From: Bipolaris cookei
Lineage: Eukaryota > Ascomycota > Dothideomycetes > Pleosporales > Pleosporaceae
Assembly (NCBI GenBank): GCA_002286855.1
Contig: NRSV01000043.1
Coordinates: 248,001 to 312,000 of the forward strand
Direction: 5' to 3'
Length of the DNA stretch: 64,000 nt
Shown here: piece by piece, positions 43,901 to 54,816 of the stretch
How the letters are laid out: every line of letters starts with the position of its first letter
How positions within the stretch are numbered: position 1 is the stretch's first letter
Made by a program: the position numbers and the translations under genes
Notes under the pieces: generated by a model
What the model was told of the DNA's origin: nothing
The model's input: only the letters and a program-made list of their open reading frames with translations
The model's database searches: none

Positions 43901-44272
43901 ACCAGAGCTCTTGTCGCGTTGAGCAGTCGAGTTGCCGCGACGGAAGCGATGCGGGATACCCTGGGCGCCCCGGCTAACTCGTCGGATCAGGCCTGGACCC
44001 TTGCCTAGGGCTTCCGCCATGGCCGATGGCGAGGAAGTTGGCTGCGACTGAACGGGAGGAGGGAGCAACGACTCTGGTAGTGTGTAGGAAGGGATGGCGG
44101 GTAGCGACGACGAGATGGGCACCATGCCTTCTGGGGTTGACTGGAGGGAACCATTGAGGCAAGAGGCAGTAAGGGCCGGGCTGCCACGGGCGGAAATGCT
44201 AATGGCGCGAGCGTAACTAGGCGAGGGCGAGGGCATGCGCGGGCGCGCGTAGGAGTCGTGGAGGAGTGACAT
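40931..44272 (-). CDS. PLC1: Phosphoinositide-specific phospholipase C (PLC1 type)
   Basis: Cleaves phosphatidylinositol 4,5-bisphosphate to inositol trisphosphate and diacylglycerol at the plasma membrane; calcium-dependent. One exon, 1113 residues, within the fungal PLC1 range. Residues 1-190 are Ser/Pro-rich and poorly conserved. A PH-like region (~195-310, KKITKKEKKEINLRLDLESA, WFTIVYTD) leads to EF-hand-like helices (~310-460). The X domain (~490-640) has YISSSHNTYLLGRQVAGES, EIDCWDG and VVMHGRTLT, giving the two catalytic His (~500 and ~548) and calcium-binding acids. A Ser/Thr-rich linker separates the Y domain (~745-865: GSLGVYTRGVKFTDFGS, RVYPHAFRINSSNFDP, AALNWQTYDLGQQLNEAMF). A C2 domain (~885-1010: FTVQIISAQQLPRPRG, NPYVEFEMY) and a basic Ser/Arg tail follow. 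ATG 44272 is the first in frame. Confidence 0.95.
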   Translation of the reverse strand: MSLLHDSYARPRMPSPSPSYARAISISARGSPALTASCLNGSLQSTPEGMVPISSSLPAIPSYTLPESLLPPPVQSQPTSSPSAMAEALGKGPGLIRRVSRGAQGIPHRFRRGNSTAQRDKSSGPVIMRRRSDSRTAADGDTGISDFDAFEEEEAIEDPYEPIHGLGITGPSPSFSSIPDAAVVAPVRNSRLEQGTVLKKITKKEKKEINLRLDLESAKVFWDPSRPSKAFYIDDVKEIRSGPEAKHYREECGLSENWAPYWFTIVYTDTTRSKGRIRTMHLIAPDVGVFNMWTQTLESVSRNRIDLMAGLMGFADKSAKLVWQRAMKKRGEGEESLDFPSIVELCRSLHINCSESTLRIYFQKADTLSTGKLNQSQFLSFVRRLKERKDIKTIYKSLTSGSKIEMDKVTFFSFLQQEQGVDVNADLEYWTNTFERFARATKPRAPATPVEGGDIPLPLAMNFSGFQTFLTSAANSILRPVGRQQKLDRPLNEYYISSSHNTYLLGRQVAGESSTEAYITALQKGCRCLEIDCWDGADNVPVVMHGRTLTKSILFQDTIKVINKYAFTESPYPVILSLEVHCSPVQQSAMVKIMMQEFGDKLVLQPLDFESQSLPSPEELKYRILIKVKGAAGDEFDTRALIGEITSRRQRSFSSPWSRPVIMNDNAIPNSPLLSSPPSMSPPERSATFWATPRTSNNTLPTSTAVSSAEDSDSPNVTAAEAAEVVDDRSKPKKTKTSNITKELGSLGVYTRGVKFTDFGSMEANSFNHVFSINERAFDKLTKPGAREKHLLEDHNMRCLMRVYPHAFRINSSNFDPLKFWRRGVQMAALNWQTYDLGQQLNEAMFAGGDDRTGYVLKPAALRLESQTPVVGHRKAPKKEVKFTVQIISAQQLPRPRGLGQEANINPYVEFEMYCAEDMGANATGIGGQDASARNGHSGIGNPLRKRTRIVEGNGYNPEFGNEIDMTVTTRYPSLVFVRWTVWNSLDARTTNHAPLATFTAKLSSIQQGYRHLPLYDSNGEQYLFSTLFCKIKKQDIVDAPEPSSGTSCGSSIDPGSPLQEPTSTKASRSFVRRLISRAPSERRRRKDELHRTGSESRESDLDPISRSSTMER

Positions 44273-45734
44273 GGTGGTGGGATGTCTGAGATCAAAAGGC
44301 TGGTGTCGGGGCGTGCTAGTAAATCTTCATGGCGCGGGCAATTGGTGAGAGGAGGAGTAGGAATTGGAGTTGGAGTAGGAGGGGGTGTGTGCGGGAGTGT
44401 GAGTGGATGTGAGTGGATGTGAGTGTGTGGATGTGTGGAGGGAGCGTCAAGGCGGGCGGGCGCCACTGGGGAATAAAAGCAGATAGGATCAACAGCCTGC
44501 TGGGTCCTCTTTTGAAAAGCTCAGGCTAGGAACTGGATCGCATCGTGAGACTGACAGAATGCGTTTGGCTATGACGAGTTTGGACGAGGAAGCGCGCGCT
44601 GCGCGAGGTGCAGGCGGAGGTCAGCTGGGATTACTGGGAGACGGCCTTGCATGCACGTTGCATGGATACTGTGCGATCTGAAGTACTCCGGAGCAGTCGT
44701 GGGGGTGGTTGGGTTTTTTTTGCAGCAAGCGATTCGGCAGACCAGGGCGGGCGCACCCAGGCTCGTTAAAAACGCAGTGGGATGATGTGCGGAGAAGGAC
44801 GGGCAGCTGCAGCAGCGGGTGCCGAAAGGGGATTGGGCGGGGTGGAGAGAGATGGAGAGAGAAAGAGGAGTAGCTGGCAGCAGGATGATGTGGTGGTGGT
44901 CGAGTGAGGAGTCGGGGGGTGTGCTGGAGTAATGTCGTGTGTGGGTGTAATTGTTTTGCTAGCTCTAGCGGGTAGTGCAGGGCGGACTAAGGAGCGGGCA
45001 GGCTTTGTGTACTCTAGGGCAGGCCAGCAGCGAGGTACTCGGACTACTATGTATATGGGCAGGCCCGTGGGCAGAGCAGCGGGCAGCGGCAGCGCGCGGT
45101 GGGCCAGGCTGGCGGCCAGGAACAGACAAGCCGCACACGGAATTTTTCTCAGCTAACTTTGCAAACGACACGCCTCTGCCACAGCATGTCTTGACTCCGT
45201 GCCTCCTTGTCGGTCGGGCCCAAGTCCGCGTCAAGACATGGTAACTCGGGCTGCGAAAGCCCTCTTCCCTGTTTGTCTCGTGTGCTAGCGGTAACCACTG
45301 CGAGCCGCGACACTGGTTAGGCCCCACCGAGCAACGGCGTCGACAATGACGCAGCCCAAGGTTGTACCATCCAGCATCCACTGCACCACGAGCCGCTGCC
45401 AATCACGCCCGCCTGCATGCTGCTGGGGCCAGTGGTGGAGAGCCTGAGCATGAGTGAGGCAGAGGCGCGGGCAGGCATGGCACCAAGGAGGACCATGGCC
45501 TGCGCTGCCGCTTCCCGCTGACAGGCGAGGGCAAGGGCGAGTTGCGTCCAGCTACTACGTATTTCGGTGCATGTGTAAGTATGTATAGCACTGTAGCGCT
45601 GCCGTTACATCCGGCCGAAGAGGGGGATCCCATGCTGGAAATTGAGGCAACCAGAGTAGAGGGCAACATTGGCAAGGCTGGCGTCGTGCTTGCCTGCTTG
45701 TATCGTCATCATCGTTACCACCGCTACCACTACC

Positions 45735-45762
45735 AGCAGCAGCATCATCATCATCATCATCG
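45735..45762 (+). repeat. CAG/CAT trinucleotide tract
   Basis: Three CAG followed by about six CAT units in non-coding DNA. Confidence 0.85.
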
Positions 45763-47714
45763 TCGGGTCTGTATGCAGCAGCAGACATCGGTGTAGGGCA
45801 GCATCCACGGCCCCACGAAGGACGATGCCACGGACTGCGTGGGTCAGTCGTGTCTTGACACCGGTGAGCGGGCTGCCTGCCACTGCTGTGCTGTACTCGC
45901 TCGCTGGCCGGCTCCTCCATACTCACAGATTACTATGACTCCCCCCGAGTCCGAGGGCTGGGCTGGGCGAGGATGAGTGCCATGGAAGCAGCTTGGAGGC
46001 AGAGCTGGGGCGCCCCATGTGTGGCTGCGCGCGCCTCGATAGGCTCACACGTGGCGCGCAGGCAAGGTGAAACCAAGTGCGAAGCCGGCACAACGGTTCG
46101 ATCACCACAGACGGCGCAATCAGAGGCGAGGGATCCGCCGTCGTCATGGCCAAAGTTTGCCTCGAGCCACCAATTTCCTGCCCGCCCGGCTGCTTCGCGG
46201 CTCCCTTGTGCAATCACCCGACGACTCGCCGTGGCACCACAGGGCGACGGCGGCGGCTGCATCTGCTGCGGGCATTGCTGCTGTTGCTACTAGCTGTTGC
46301 TGCTGCTGCTGCTGCGTCGCCGAGTCGCGTGACGGCCGCCCGGCTAGTCATCTTTCGACGGCTTCGAGAAGGCAAAGGATTTTCTACCCCTGACGCCCGA
46401 GCGCCAGTCATGCCACAACGCCCCCCCCGCACATCAATTATGGACTGTCTGCTGTTGCGATGGCCCTCTCGCCCTCCTCCGGGACTGCCTGCCAGTCAGC
46501 CAGTCCATGTGACCGGCTGGCGGTGTGCTGTCCTCTCTCGTTTTCCGTCGTCTTTGTCCAATCGTTTCCTTGCCGCCCTCGCTGCGCGCCGCTCTGAATC
46601 ATCACCGCAGCCCGCTCCCTCACATGACCGCCGCCTGCCCTTGGGCTTCACCGTGTCTCGGTGTCTGTCCGCCTGTCCGCCTGTCTGCCTGTCCGTCTGT
46701 AACTCTGGCACCGTCACCGGCACTGGCTTTGGCTCTGGCATTTCCATCCTTTGCCCCGGTCCGAGTGCACTGGGCAAAGACAGGGATGCCTGGCCACCAC
46801 CTCCTCTCAACTCATAGGGCTCACCCAGAAATAGAGCCCCGCACGTCACTCGGCCTGCCCTGGGCCACCCCCTCCCCTCTTCAAACAATTGCTACTACCC
46901 ACGACATGCATGTTGATCCGACTCTGACGCATCCTGTGCAGGTGTTCGCATTGCTCCCCATCTTGGCGTACCCTCTGTCCATACTCGAGTTGCTGCATTC
47001 GTCAAACTCTTAGCATGGCCTTCTACACTTCCTCTTACAGAACCCTCACTAGCCCCTTCTCAATGCGTCCTGCGCACACACTTCCACACTAACACCTCGC
47101 ACGCACTCGTAAAAAAAACTCTCCCTTGCGAAAAGGCGCTCCACCGCTGCCAACACCCACCAGCTAACGTTTCCAACGCCTCGACGCCATCCGGGCCCTA
47201 TTCACATAGCGCGTCAGCGACACAAAGACAATGCCATCTGCCCATCTTCATTCGCTGACACGCAACACGACGGTACGTCGCCAGCTACGCTAGCCTACCA
47301 CTTTAAAAGTCAAAACATAGACCTTGTCATTTGGTCCTCGGCCAAAACGGGCCAATCCACTTCTCTAGTCCCGCCTCATCCCACGTCCCCGCTGAAACGA
47401 TGATTAGGTATACATGCGTCTGTGTCTGGCTACCGCTTGTTGGGATCTACAACGACACAGTCCTTTGTCACTGCTGACTGGGGTATCGCAACTGTTACTA
47501 GTGCTAGTACAGTAGCCACCCATTCACTCTTCATACCCGCCCGGCCCGAATACCTGTATACACTCTGTTTCCTTACTCGCCGCCCTTCCGTCTATGCCTG
47601 TCTGAGTCGCCCCGAATGTCCAAGTACTAGTACGGGACGTTGCGTCTGAACGTTCTAAGGGACAAGCCACATCTAGGTAAACATGCCTTGCTTTCTAGAT
47701 AGGTAAGTGGATGG

Positions 47715-47748
47715 ATGTACTATGTACTATGTACTATGTACTATGTAC
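47715..47748 (+). repeat. (ATGTACT)n tandem repeat, 4.9 copies
   Basis: Perfect 7-bp units in the intergenic region close to the 3' end of the 47953-49695 gene. Confidence 0.92.
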
Positions 47749-47952
47749 ACATGCATCAGTCACTCACTGCCCATCTACCCATCTACCGCCTCGCCTTTGA
47801 CCATTGACTCACCATGCCCAACACTTCTTGTCTCCTCAACATCTCCTCCCAAATAATTCCTTCTGTACATGCGTACATACCTCTTGCATGACCGCGCCCG
47901 TAGCATTCAATCTGCTGCATCTTGTTCCCTGTCGCTTATGGAAGAACCAAAT

Positions 47953-49695
47953 CTACGGAAATTCGGCATCATTCCGCCGCGGCGCGCTTGCGCAACTCGC
48001 TGCAACGGATAGCGACAGCTGCTCTGAACATGCCTCTTCCGCATACTCTACTACTGTCTGTGCAAAACGTCGGCGTGCATCCAGCTGCACCCTTGGCAAG
48101 GATCGACTCTGGTCGCCACCCAAGACAAACGCCTGCCACTCCTTCTCATCTTCGTTCAAAGTTTGCAGATGGCTCCAATTTGGTTGGTCTGCGCGAATGA
48201 CTTTCATCTCCGGCACATACCCTGCTGCCGCTCTCCCTATACCCCGCTTCAACGAAGCCAAAGACTCGCATCTTGATGCTGCCCCAAAACTTTCACCATC
48301 CTCTTCCTCCTGGCCCTGAGTGGCGCCCATTGACCATCTTGTGTCACACCCACTCTCATTTCCCGTAATGCGCTCATGAAGCTGCAATTCGTCTTTGGTA
48401 CAAACGCCCGTATCGTTTGCCCGTGAATAATTGTCGGAAATTGCGAGATACGCCATCCAGGGTTCTTGATCGACGATTGCGTATACACTTGGGTCCTCGC
48501 CGTCATTGGTAACCTGATGCACATGTTTGGCTTGGCATGTGGATACTGATGCTCGTTCTCTGAGTAGCTGTGTTTCATCCATCTTTTGCCTGTCCGTTAT
48601 GTGGTGAGTACGTAGACCCATGGGAGACGCCCGGCCCCTAGACACAAAACGCAGATTGCGCTCGTCGTTGTGACCACGGTCAACGAGCCCAAAGCTGTAT
48701 ATCGACCTATTGCATTCATCCACATTCACTGTTGCGAGTTGCTGCTGCTTGTGCAACTTGTCGCAACCGTCTCTACCTGCAACGGACTCCGCACAACCTG
48801 AAGCATCGCCATTGTGCCGAGCATCTTTACATGTCGCTGAGGCGTGGGAAACTAAATCGTCTTGCTCAAAAAGCATCGGGCTTGAACAAGCTTCCGACTG
48901 CCCATCTGTCAATGCCTCTGTGCCTACGCGAATCTCTATGTTCTCGAGTCCGTCACGGTTAGCATGACTTTCCAAGAATTTAGCAAAGGATCGGTGCTGA
49001 GTATAAGGCCTTTTTTGTTTTAATTCTCCTTCAACACACTGTCTTTTCTGTGCGAGGCATTTTCCAATCGGTCTTCTGCGCTTGCCAATCTTCTCTTTCT
49101 GCTTGCGTGACATAAATTGCAGTTGCACTGGCTTTGAAGCGTCGATGCCGATCCAATCTGGCTGTGTTAAGAGCCTTTTCTTATTCGCCTCCAGCAGTTG
49201 CATCTCCACATTCTTGTCTGGGGCCTTGCGTTTCGGGCTACCCAAGTCTACTCTGCCGTCAGTTGCTGTCTAAACACCACACAAGTAATCATGGATCTGC
49301 TTGCCACAGCTGTCTTTTTGAGCTTGCGTTGGGGTCTCCGATTGGACGTCATGGTGAGCGACACGTCTGCTGGGTGATTCATGTGGAGATACTTGATGCC
49401 TGTTTATCGCGCACCGCTTGTCGTCTGGTACAGGTATATCCTCACTCTGTGCTGGCTCCCCTCGACCTGTCACAGAGCACCCCCTACGTCGGTCCGAGAT
49501 CAACTCAAACGAAGGAACCGCCAGTGAATCCGATTTGCTATTGTCGCGAAGATAACTAGGGTAAAAGGGAGCAATAGGCGTTTGAGGTATGTTCTGAAGG
49601 TTTGTTCGTGCCTTGGCAAAATACGCTCTCTGCCGTTGCAGCATGCCCCAGTTGGCTTTCTTAGTGCGCTGCAGAGAACCACCTGTCCAACTCAT
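47953..49695 (-). CDS. Uncharacterised basic fungal protein (561 aa), probably nuclear
   Basis: Function not recognised. Exons 49308..49695 and 47953..49250 join over a 57-bp intron (GTGGCA...GCAGAG) to 561 residues. The intron was inferred because the first frame stops at 49270 and the second has no ATG near its start; the join keeps frame and gives a continuous, plausible sequence. Visible: N-terminal basic motif MSWTGGSLQRTKKANWGMLQ and RQRAYFAKARTNLQN, TPIAPFYPSYL, a Lys/Arg-rich block after the intron (LGSPKRKAP), EANKKRLLTQPDWIGID, SKPVQLQF, then RKQKEKIGKRRRPIGK, which could be a nuclear localisation signal. The C-terminal half is polar and probably disordered, ending near RRRFAQTVVEYA. 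No enzyme motif, signal peptide or membrane helix. The LQRTKKAN and DWIGIDASKPV blocks look like conserved islands. Confidence 0.75.
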
Positions 49696-50300
49696 GACTT
49701 GACAAGATAAGTCTTACTCATAGTATGGAGATGGATAAGGGGGGTGGGAGCTTAACACGGGGCAACGATTCAAATCGCAACGCGTGGTGTTCGGGCCTGT
49801 TCCTGCCTACTCGATGTAAAGTGCTGCTTCCTTCTTCTATGACCAACAACCCCACTTATCTATCTCTCCTCCTCGGAGCTCACACTTAGCACAGTATTTG
49901 ACACTCGAAGCACTGATTTAAATCCGTCTGTCCTCACAATCGGTGAAACGCCATATCCGCAACGTACTTTGTTGTACTGTGCCGACAGCGACACTGCCAA
50001 AGACCATAGGGCCCACTTTCCCTAACCGATCAGCACTCCTACTTCGTCCCTCCGCAAAAACAGTGGAGCACGGCAGCTGAACCGAGTCCCTGCGACGGGA
50101 ACCTTGTGCGTGAAGCAAGTCTCGCACAATCATGCCCAAGGCTTGCAGAGCAAAGCACTTTAGGACAGCATAGCGCCGCCCTAGCGACAGTCGACTGATG
50201 TGCAAGAACTTGCGGTGAGCCCGCTAAAGGTGGTGTATAGATAGACCCTATGCTGGTTAATTCCTGCTGGTTGCAAATCCGGAGCCGCTCCAGGAAACTC

Positions 50301-50337
50301 GTGGAGGCGTGGAGGCGTGGAGGCGTGGAGACGTGGA
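50301..50337 (+). repeat. 8-bp minisatellite (GTGGAGGC)n
   Basis: Three perfect copies, one GTGGAGAC variant and a partial GTGGA. Confidence 0.92.
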
Positions 50338-51017
50338 TTCGATACCACACCCCGCCTTCTCTGCTCTGTTGGTCCTTTCTCCATCTCTTCAGTATCCAAA
50401 CACCAAACGCCAGTAGCGGTAGCGGCAACAGCGCAACTAGCACCCCCTCACTTTCCATAACAATGTCGTCTGATCATTGCTTCCTGCAGATTGCTTCCGG
50501 TCTTAAACGGCTTCTCGGCATTTGCATATGCCCATATGCGCTAGGGATACGTGTGATGACTAGCCACTAAATGTACTCGTAGTCCCATTGGGAGGCTGGT
50601 TGACAATGCTGCATCCCCCATTGTTGCGCCAATGTCACTACTGGTAGCATACGCAGTCTTTGGTCTTATCGTTGTTGTCGTTGTTGTCGTGGCCGGGAGA
50701 ACTGATACGACCAGCGTTACTTCTATCTTGCAGAAATGCCTCATTGCTACCTTTATTGCGACCTGGCCCGGTTTCACGTACAAGTCGCATACCTACAGCC
50801 GTCATTAACTCTGCAAAAAGCACCGGGCGGCTTGTAGGGCCATGTACAGTTACGTCAAGTGACTCATACTCGTGCCTTGGATGTGGATACCTGTCTTACT
50901 GTAGGTACTAGCGATCCACTGTGTGTAGGCTGTGTAGATGCGCGCGCGCGCTTTTATTCGGGGCAAGAGATGGGACAATGGTGCAGACGTCATTTCGAGG
51001 ATGTCGCAAACTGTTGT

Positions 51018-51060
51018 TGCTATTGCTATTGCTATTGCTATTACTGTTGCTATTGCTATC
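51018..51060 (+). repeat. Imperfect (GCTATT)n hexanucleotide repeat
   Basis: About seven units, with one ACTGTT variant, in non-coding DNA. Confidence 0.88.
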
Positions 51061-52178
51061 GTAATATCGCAAGCACGAACAATTGCATTGTATGGCGGAT
51101 GCTGACACCATTTCTTGATGCGACGCGCCAGACCCTGACAGGACGGTTTAACGTTTGGCATGTCTGCCGAGATAGCATCCGTTGAGCCTCAAGTTGCCTC
51201 ATCAAGTCCCCGAAGCTTGGCGAGAACGCAGGCCGGCTTGTCCTCGCCAGAAGACCAGGGCGGCTGGTATTTCATTCGTGTTAACCCTTCATAGTTGGTA
51301 AGTGTTTGACACGGCGACGCAGAGTCCCTGAGTCCCTGACGAATGTTCATTCGCGGGCACCTCCGGCCGGTGAGGATGTGTGCTCTCATGCGGCGTAGCG
51401 ACATGCAACCTAATCATTAGTGACATCATAGCGCCGAACAACCTCAAAATTCTGCAACACTGTTCCACAACTACAACACCAACCGCGGCCGTCTGCCACA
51501 TGGCGCGCATGAGACGGCTGTAAGTATGTAATCCAAGAATGCCAGGGATCCAAGCAGCCGCACATCTTCGGCCTTATACCCACTATTACTGCAACATCCC
51601 TGGCGTATGTATCGAATCAGCATCGAGAAACATGCCACAATCTCCAAGCACATGTCGAGAAGCACACGCCTGAGATATTATACCGCCATCGAATTCGACG
51701 TGCTGAGGCGTCCCTTGCGCTTATTTTGACTGGGTGACGCCATCACTCTACGCAATACTCACCGACAAAGTCCTAAACTAGTAGTTCTCATGCTCAGGGT
51801 CCGGTGAATCAACGTAGACGTGCAGAGTATCATGCCACTAGTGATGAAGATTATCACTCCAGCAATGCTAGGGGTTCAGCTTAGATTGACCGTTCGTCTT
51901 TGGTATAAAACACTCGGTATCTTTGTGCAAACCAACCATGTAGCGTTACAACCCACCTCCACATTCCCACATATCCACATACCCACTATTCTCTCCGCTT
52001 CCTTGAGGGGTTTTCTGGAGAATCGATCTGATTATCGGGCTCAAACGCTATAAAGACCACTAAACTCCCTCCGCTATCAACTCGCCACATCTTCCAAACT
52101 CCACCTCCCGAAGGAGAACATTTTTTTTTAGCAAACCTTTGTGATTGACACAAATTTCGTATACGCCTACCTTACACC

Positions 52179-53571
52179 ATGTCGGCACCTTCTCTTGCAG
52201 TTCCCGCAGCGGGAAGCGGTTTCGTGCGTCGCCTCTCAGCAGTGGAGGCCACCCGCGAGAACATCAACATGGGCCCAACCGTCGTCGTTCCCCCACAACA
52301 CCTCATGGCCCCGTCCAAGCAATCGGAGATTGCCAGCGGCTTCGAGACCGCCAGACGTCACCTCGATGCTGTCGCTCCTGGATCACCTGATCTGACTCCT
52401 CCTGAAACATCCGTTACAGACAAATATGCATTTGCTTTTGGTGCGTTAGACCAAGTCACATGTGAAGCGCAATAGTTCTAACCATGCATAGACATTGACG
52501 GTGTCCTCATTCGTGGTGGCCGTCCCATTCCAGAAGCCATTGAGGCCATGAAGATGCTCAACGGTGACAATGAATATGGCATACAAGTTCCGTACATTTT
52601 CGTCACCAATGGTGGTGGCAAGACTGAAGCTGAGCGTTGCATACAACTGAGCAAGCAACTAGAGATTGAAGTTTCGCCTGGCCAGTTCATCTGCGGACAT
52701 ACTCCAATGAGGGAGATGGCCGAGAAGTACGGTACTGTGCTGGTCGTCGGTGGCGAGGGCGAGAAGTGCCGGATTGTCGCCGAAGGTTACGGATTCAAGG
52801 ATGTGTAAGTCTTGTCCGCTGTTCCGGCCGCATATCTGTTTCTAACACAAGCTCAGTGTAACTCCTGGTGACATCATCAAGGACAACCAAGATACTACCC
52901 CTTTCCGCAAGCTCACAGAGGAAGAGTACAACAACTCTCGAACCCGCAACTTTGCTGAGGTTGAGATCGAGGCTATTTTCGTTTTCGCCGATTCACGTGA
53001 TTGGGCATCGGACCAGCAGATCATTCTTGACCTCCTCATGTCAAAGAAGGGTCGTCTTGGCACCAGGTCCGAGCACTACGACGAAGGCCCACCAGTCTTC
53101 TTCTCGCACAACGATGTGGTCTGGAGCGCTTCGCACGATCTTACCCGCATTGGTATGGGTGCCCTCCGCGTTTCCTTGGAGGCTATGTTTAAGGCCGTCA
53201 CTGGCCGTACCCTCGAGACCACTGCATTTGGAAAGCCACAAATCGGCACCTTCCAGTTCGCTACTCGTCTGCTCCAGGAATGGCGCAAAGACACCCACGG
53301 TATTGACTCGCCTCCTTCCACTGTTTACTTTGTAGGCGACACACCAGAATCGGACATTCGGGGCACCAATGAATACAATGAGCAAAACCCCGACGCCAAT
53401 TGGTACTCGATCCTGGTCAAGACTGGTGTCTTCCAAGACGGCACCAAGCCCCGCTTCGAGCCCAAGGCCACAGTAAACACTGTACTTGATGCTGTCAAGC
53501 ACGGTATGGAGCGCGAGTACAAGAAGGCCCTAAAGGAGAGCATGATGGCGACTGGTGTGATTGAGGAATAG
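52179..53571 (+). CDS. HAD-superfamily hydrolase, CECR5/YKR070W type
   Basis: Haloacid-dehalogenase-like phosphatase of the CECR5 (TIGR01456) group; relatives such as yeast YKR070W are reported as mitochondrial, substrate unknown. Exons 52179..52440, 52492..52804 and 52857..53571 give 429 residues; introns of 51 and 52 bp are GTGCGT...CATAG and GTAAGT...CTCAG. Motif I DIDGVLIRGG (residues 88-97) provides both catalytic Asp and is split by intron 1. PYIFVTNGGGKTE carries the motif II Thr, followed by the C2-type cap region (GHTPMREMAEKYG, VVGGEGEKCR). KPQIGTFQFA supplies the Lys, and VGDTPESDIRGTNE the Gly-Asp/Asp motif IV; ILVKTGVF follows as in the family. The first ~85 residues are a low-conservation leader (MSAPSLAVPAAGSGFVRRLS) that could direct mitochondrial import. 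Confidence 0.92.
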
Positions 53572-54394
53572 ATGGTTTACTTTTGATTCTCGACATTTTT
53601 CTTTTCTAATTCTGTACAGCATAGCATAGGTGTATGGCGTATGGGTTCTGCTTTCTTTACTTTTACAAGACTAAGAAGAATAGCGCTTGTCGCTGTAGAT
53701 GATAAATTCTCTTAGATGACATGGACTACATGTTCATGATACCACATCAATTCAGATGTACTCCCAATCAAACCACATGCTTCGCACGTACAATCCCATC
53801 ATCACTTCCCATCTTTCTCCCTCCCGATATCCCCGATTCCCAGCATCCCCCAAAACACTGCCGCGCTAAGCGGCTGAAAAACAATTACCCCTCCCTCGCC
53901 CCTCCTTCCCCCGTCGGTGCCACGACATGAATCCACTGATGACTTCTCATAGTCGGACCGACGCGACAGCCCGCTTTTATGCAATACTCATGTTTTTGTA
54001 AGCTGCATAGTACTACATATGTAAGCGGTATATGAAATGTGCAGATAAGTATATACGATTTCTAGCATGTGAAATAACCCATTTTTTTGGTGGGGGGGAA
54101 GGGCGGGTGCTCGGAGGGCCGATTGGGGGTGCGGGTCCGAGGTTGGCAGTACGGTACGGTGGATTTTGAGTTACATGAGAGTAAGGGAATCATGTCTCTG
54201 AGGGGCTTTTGACTGAAATTAGAGGATGCCGATACGCGTCATGGTAGAGTATTTATGTACGTAGGTTGGCCTGAGGATCCGAGTAGAGTAGAGGAACGCA
54301 CGACGTTGCAATTGTTTGATGAGCGGAAACAGCGGGGCGAGTGAGCCTAGTGCGTTTCCGTCTTACTACGTCCAGCCGTGTTTCCGTGGTAGAT

Positions 54395-54450
54395 TACCTA
54401 CCTACCTACCTACCTATCTACCTGTCTGCCTACCTACCTGCCTGCCTATT
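54395..54450 (+). repeat. (TACC)n / (TGCC)n tetranucleotide tract
   Basis: About 12 tetranucleotide units, starting as perfect TACC then mixing CTAT, CTGT and CTGC. Confidence 0.88.
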
Positions 54451-54798
54451 TGCACGTTCATCTTACGAATTGTTCTGGAATACTCATGATTGCGCTTCTG
54501 GAATTTTGTTTTGATGAAGGGTTGTTGTGGACAATGATTGTTTGATAAAGTTGGTGTGGGCGGTGATTTGTTGGGGTTTCAAGTAGACATGTCGAACCAG
54601 AATTGCTGCCGTATCACAGTTCTCGAGTAAGCATTACCTGCGCACTCGCCCCAAAGCGTAAGTATGAGAGTGGGATTGCGCTAGTTGCTGGTTGAGGAGG
54701 GTGCAACCTTTTGTCTCGTTTGCAAGGCGCGGATTTGTAAGTAGTCGGAACTTTATATACACAGGTAGCCACTGTAGTAGACCCCCCCTTTTTTTTTT

Positions 54799-54816
54799 GT
54801 GTGTGTGTGTGTGTGT
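54799..54816 (+). repeat. (GT)9 microsatellite
   Basis: GT repeat directly after an 11-T run in non-coding DNA. Confidence 0.88.

Larger units (their letters stand above)
44273..47952. other. Gene-free region upstream of PLC
   Basis: 3.7 kb between the PLC start and the stop of the next minus-strand gene. Includes GTGAGTGGAT-type repeats at 44390-44440, a CAG/CAT trinucleotide tract (45735-45762), a CTG-rich tract (46260-46320) and a 7-bp repeat at 47715-47748. The plus frame 46077-46817 is GC-rich low-complexity sequence and is not called. The left part probably holds the PLC promoter and leader. Confidence 0.45.
49696..52178. other. Divergent intergenic region
   Basis: 2.5 kb between the starts of a minus and a plus gene, so it should hold both promoters. 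It contains an 8-bp minisatellite (50301-50337) and a GCTATT repeat (51018-51060). The minus frame 50039-50458 overlaps the minisatellite and has no motifs. No RNA gene recognised. Confidence 0.4.

Noticed and set aside
46077..46817. 246-codon open frame on the plus strand
   Set aside because: GC-rich low-complexity sequence with runs of Leu/Ala and Ser/Pro; no domain; several overlapping frames of similar length.
50328..50348. GGATTCGATACC resembling a tRNA B box
   Set aside because: Stem length and loop size are wrong and it sits on the edge of the 8-bp minisatellite; no A box at proper distance.
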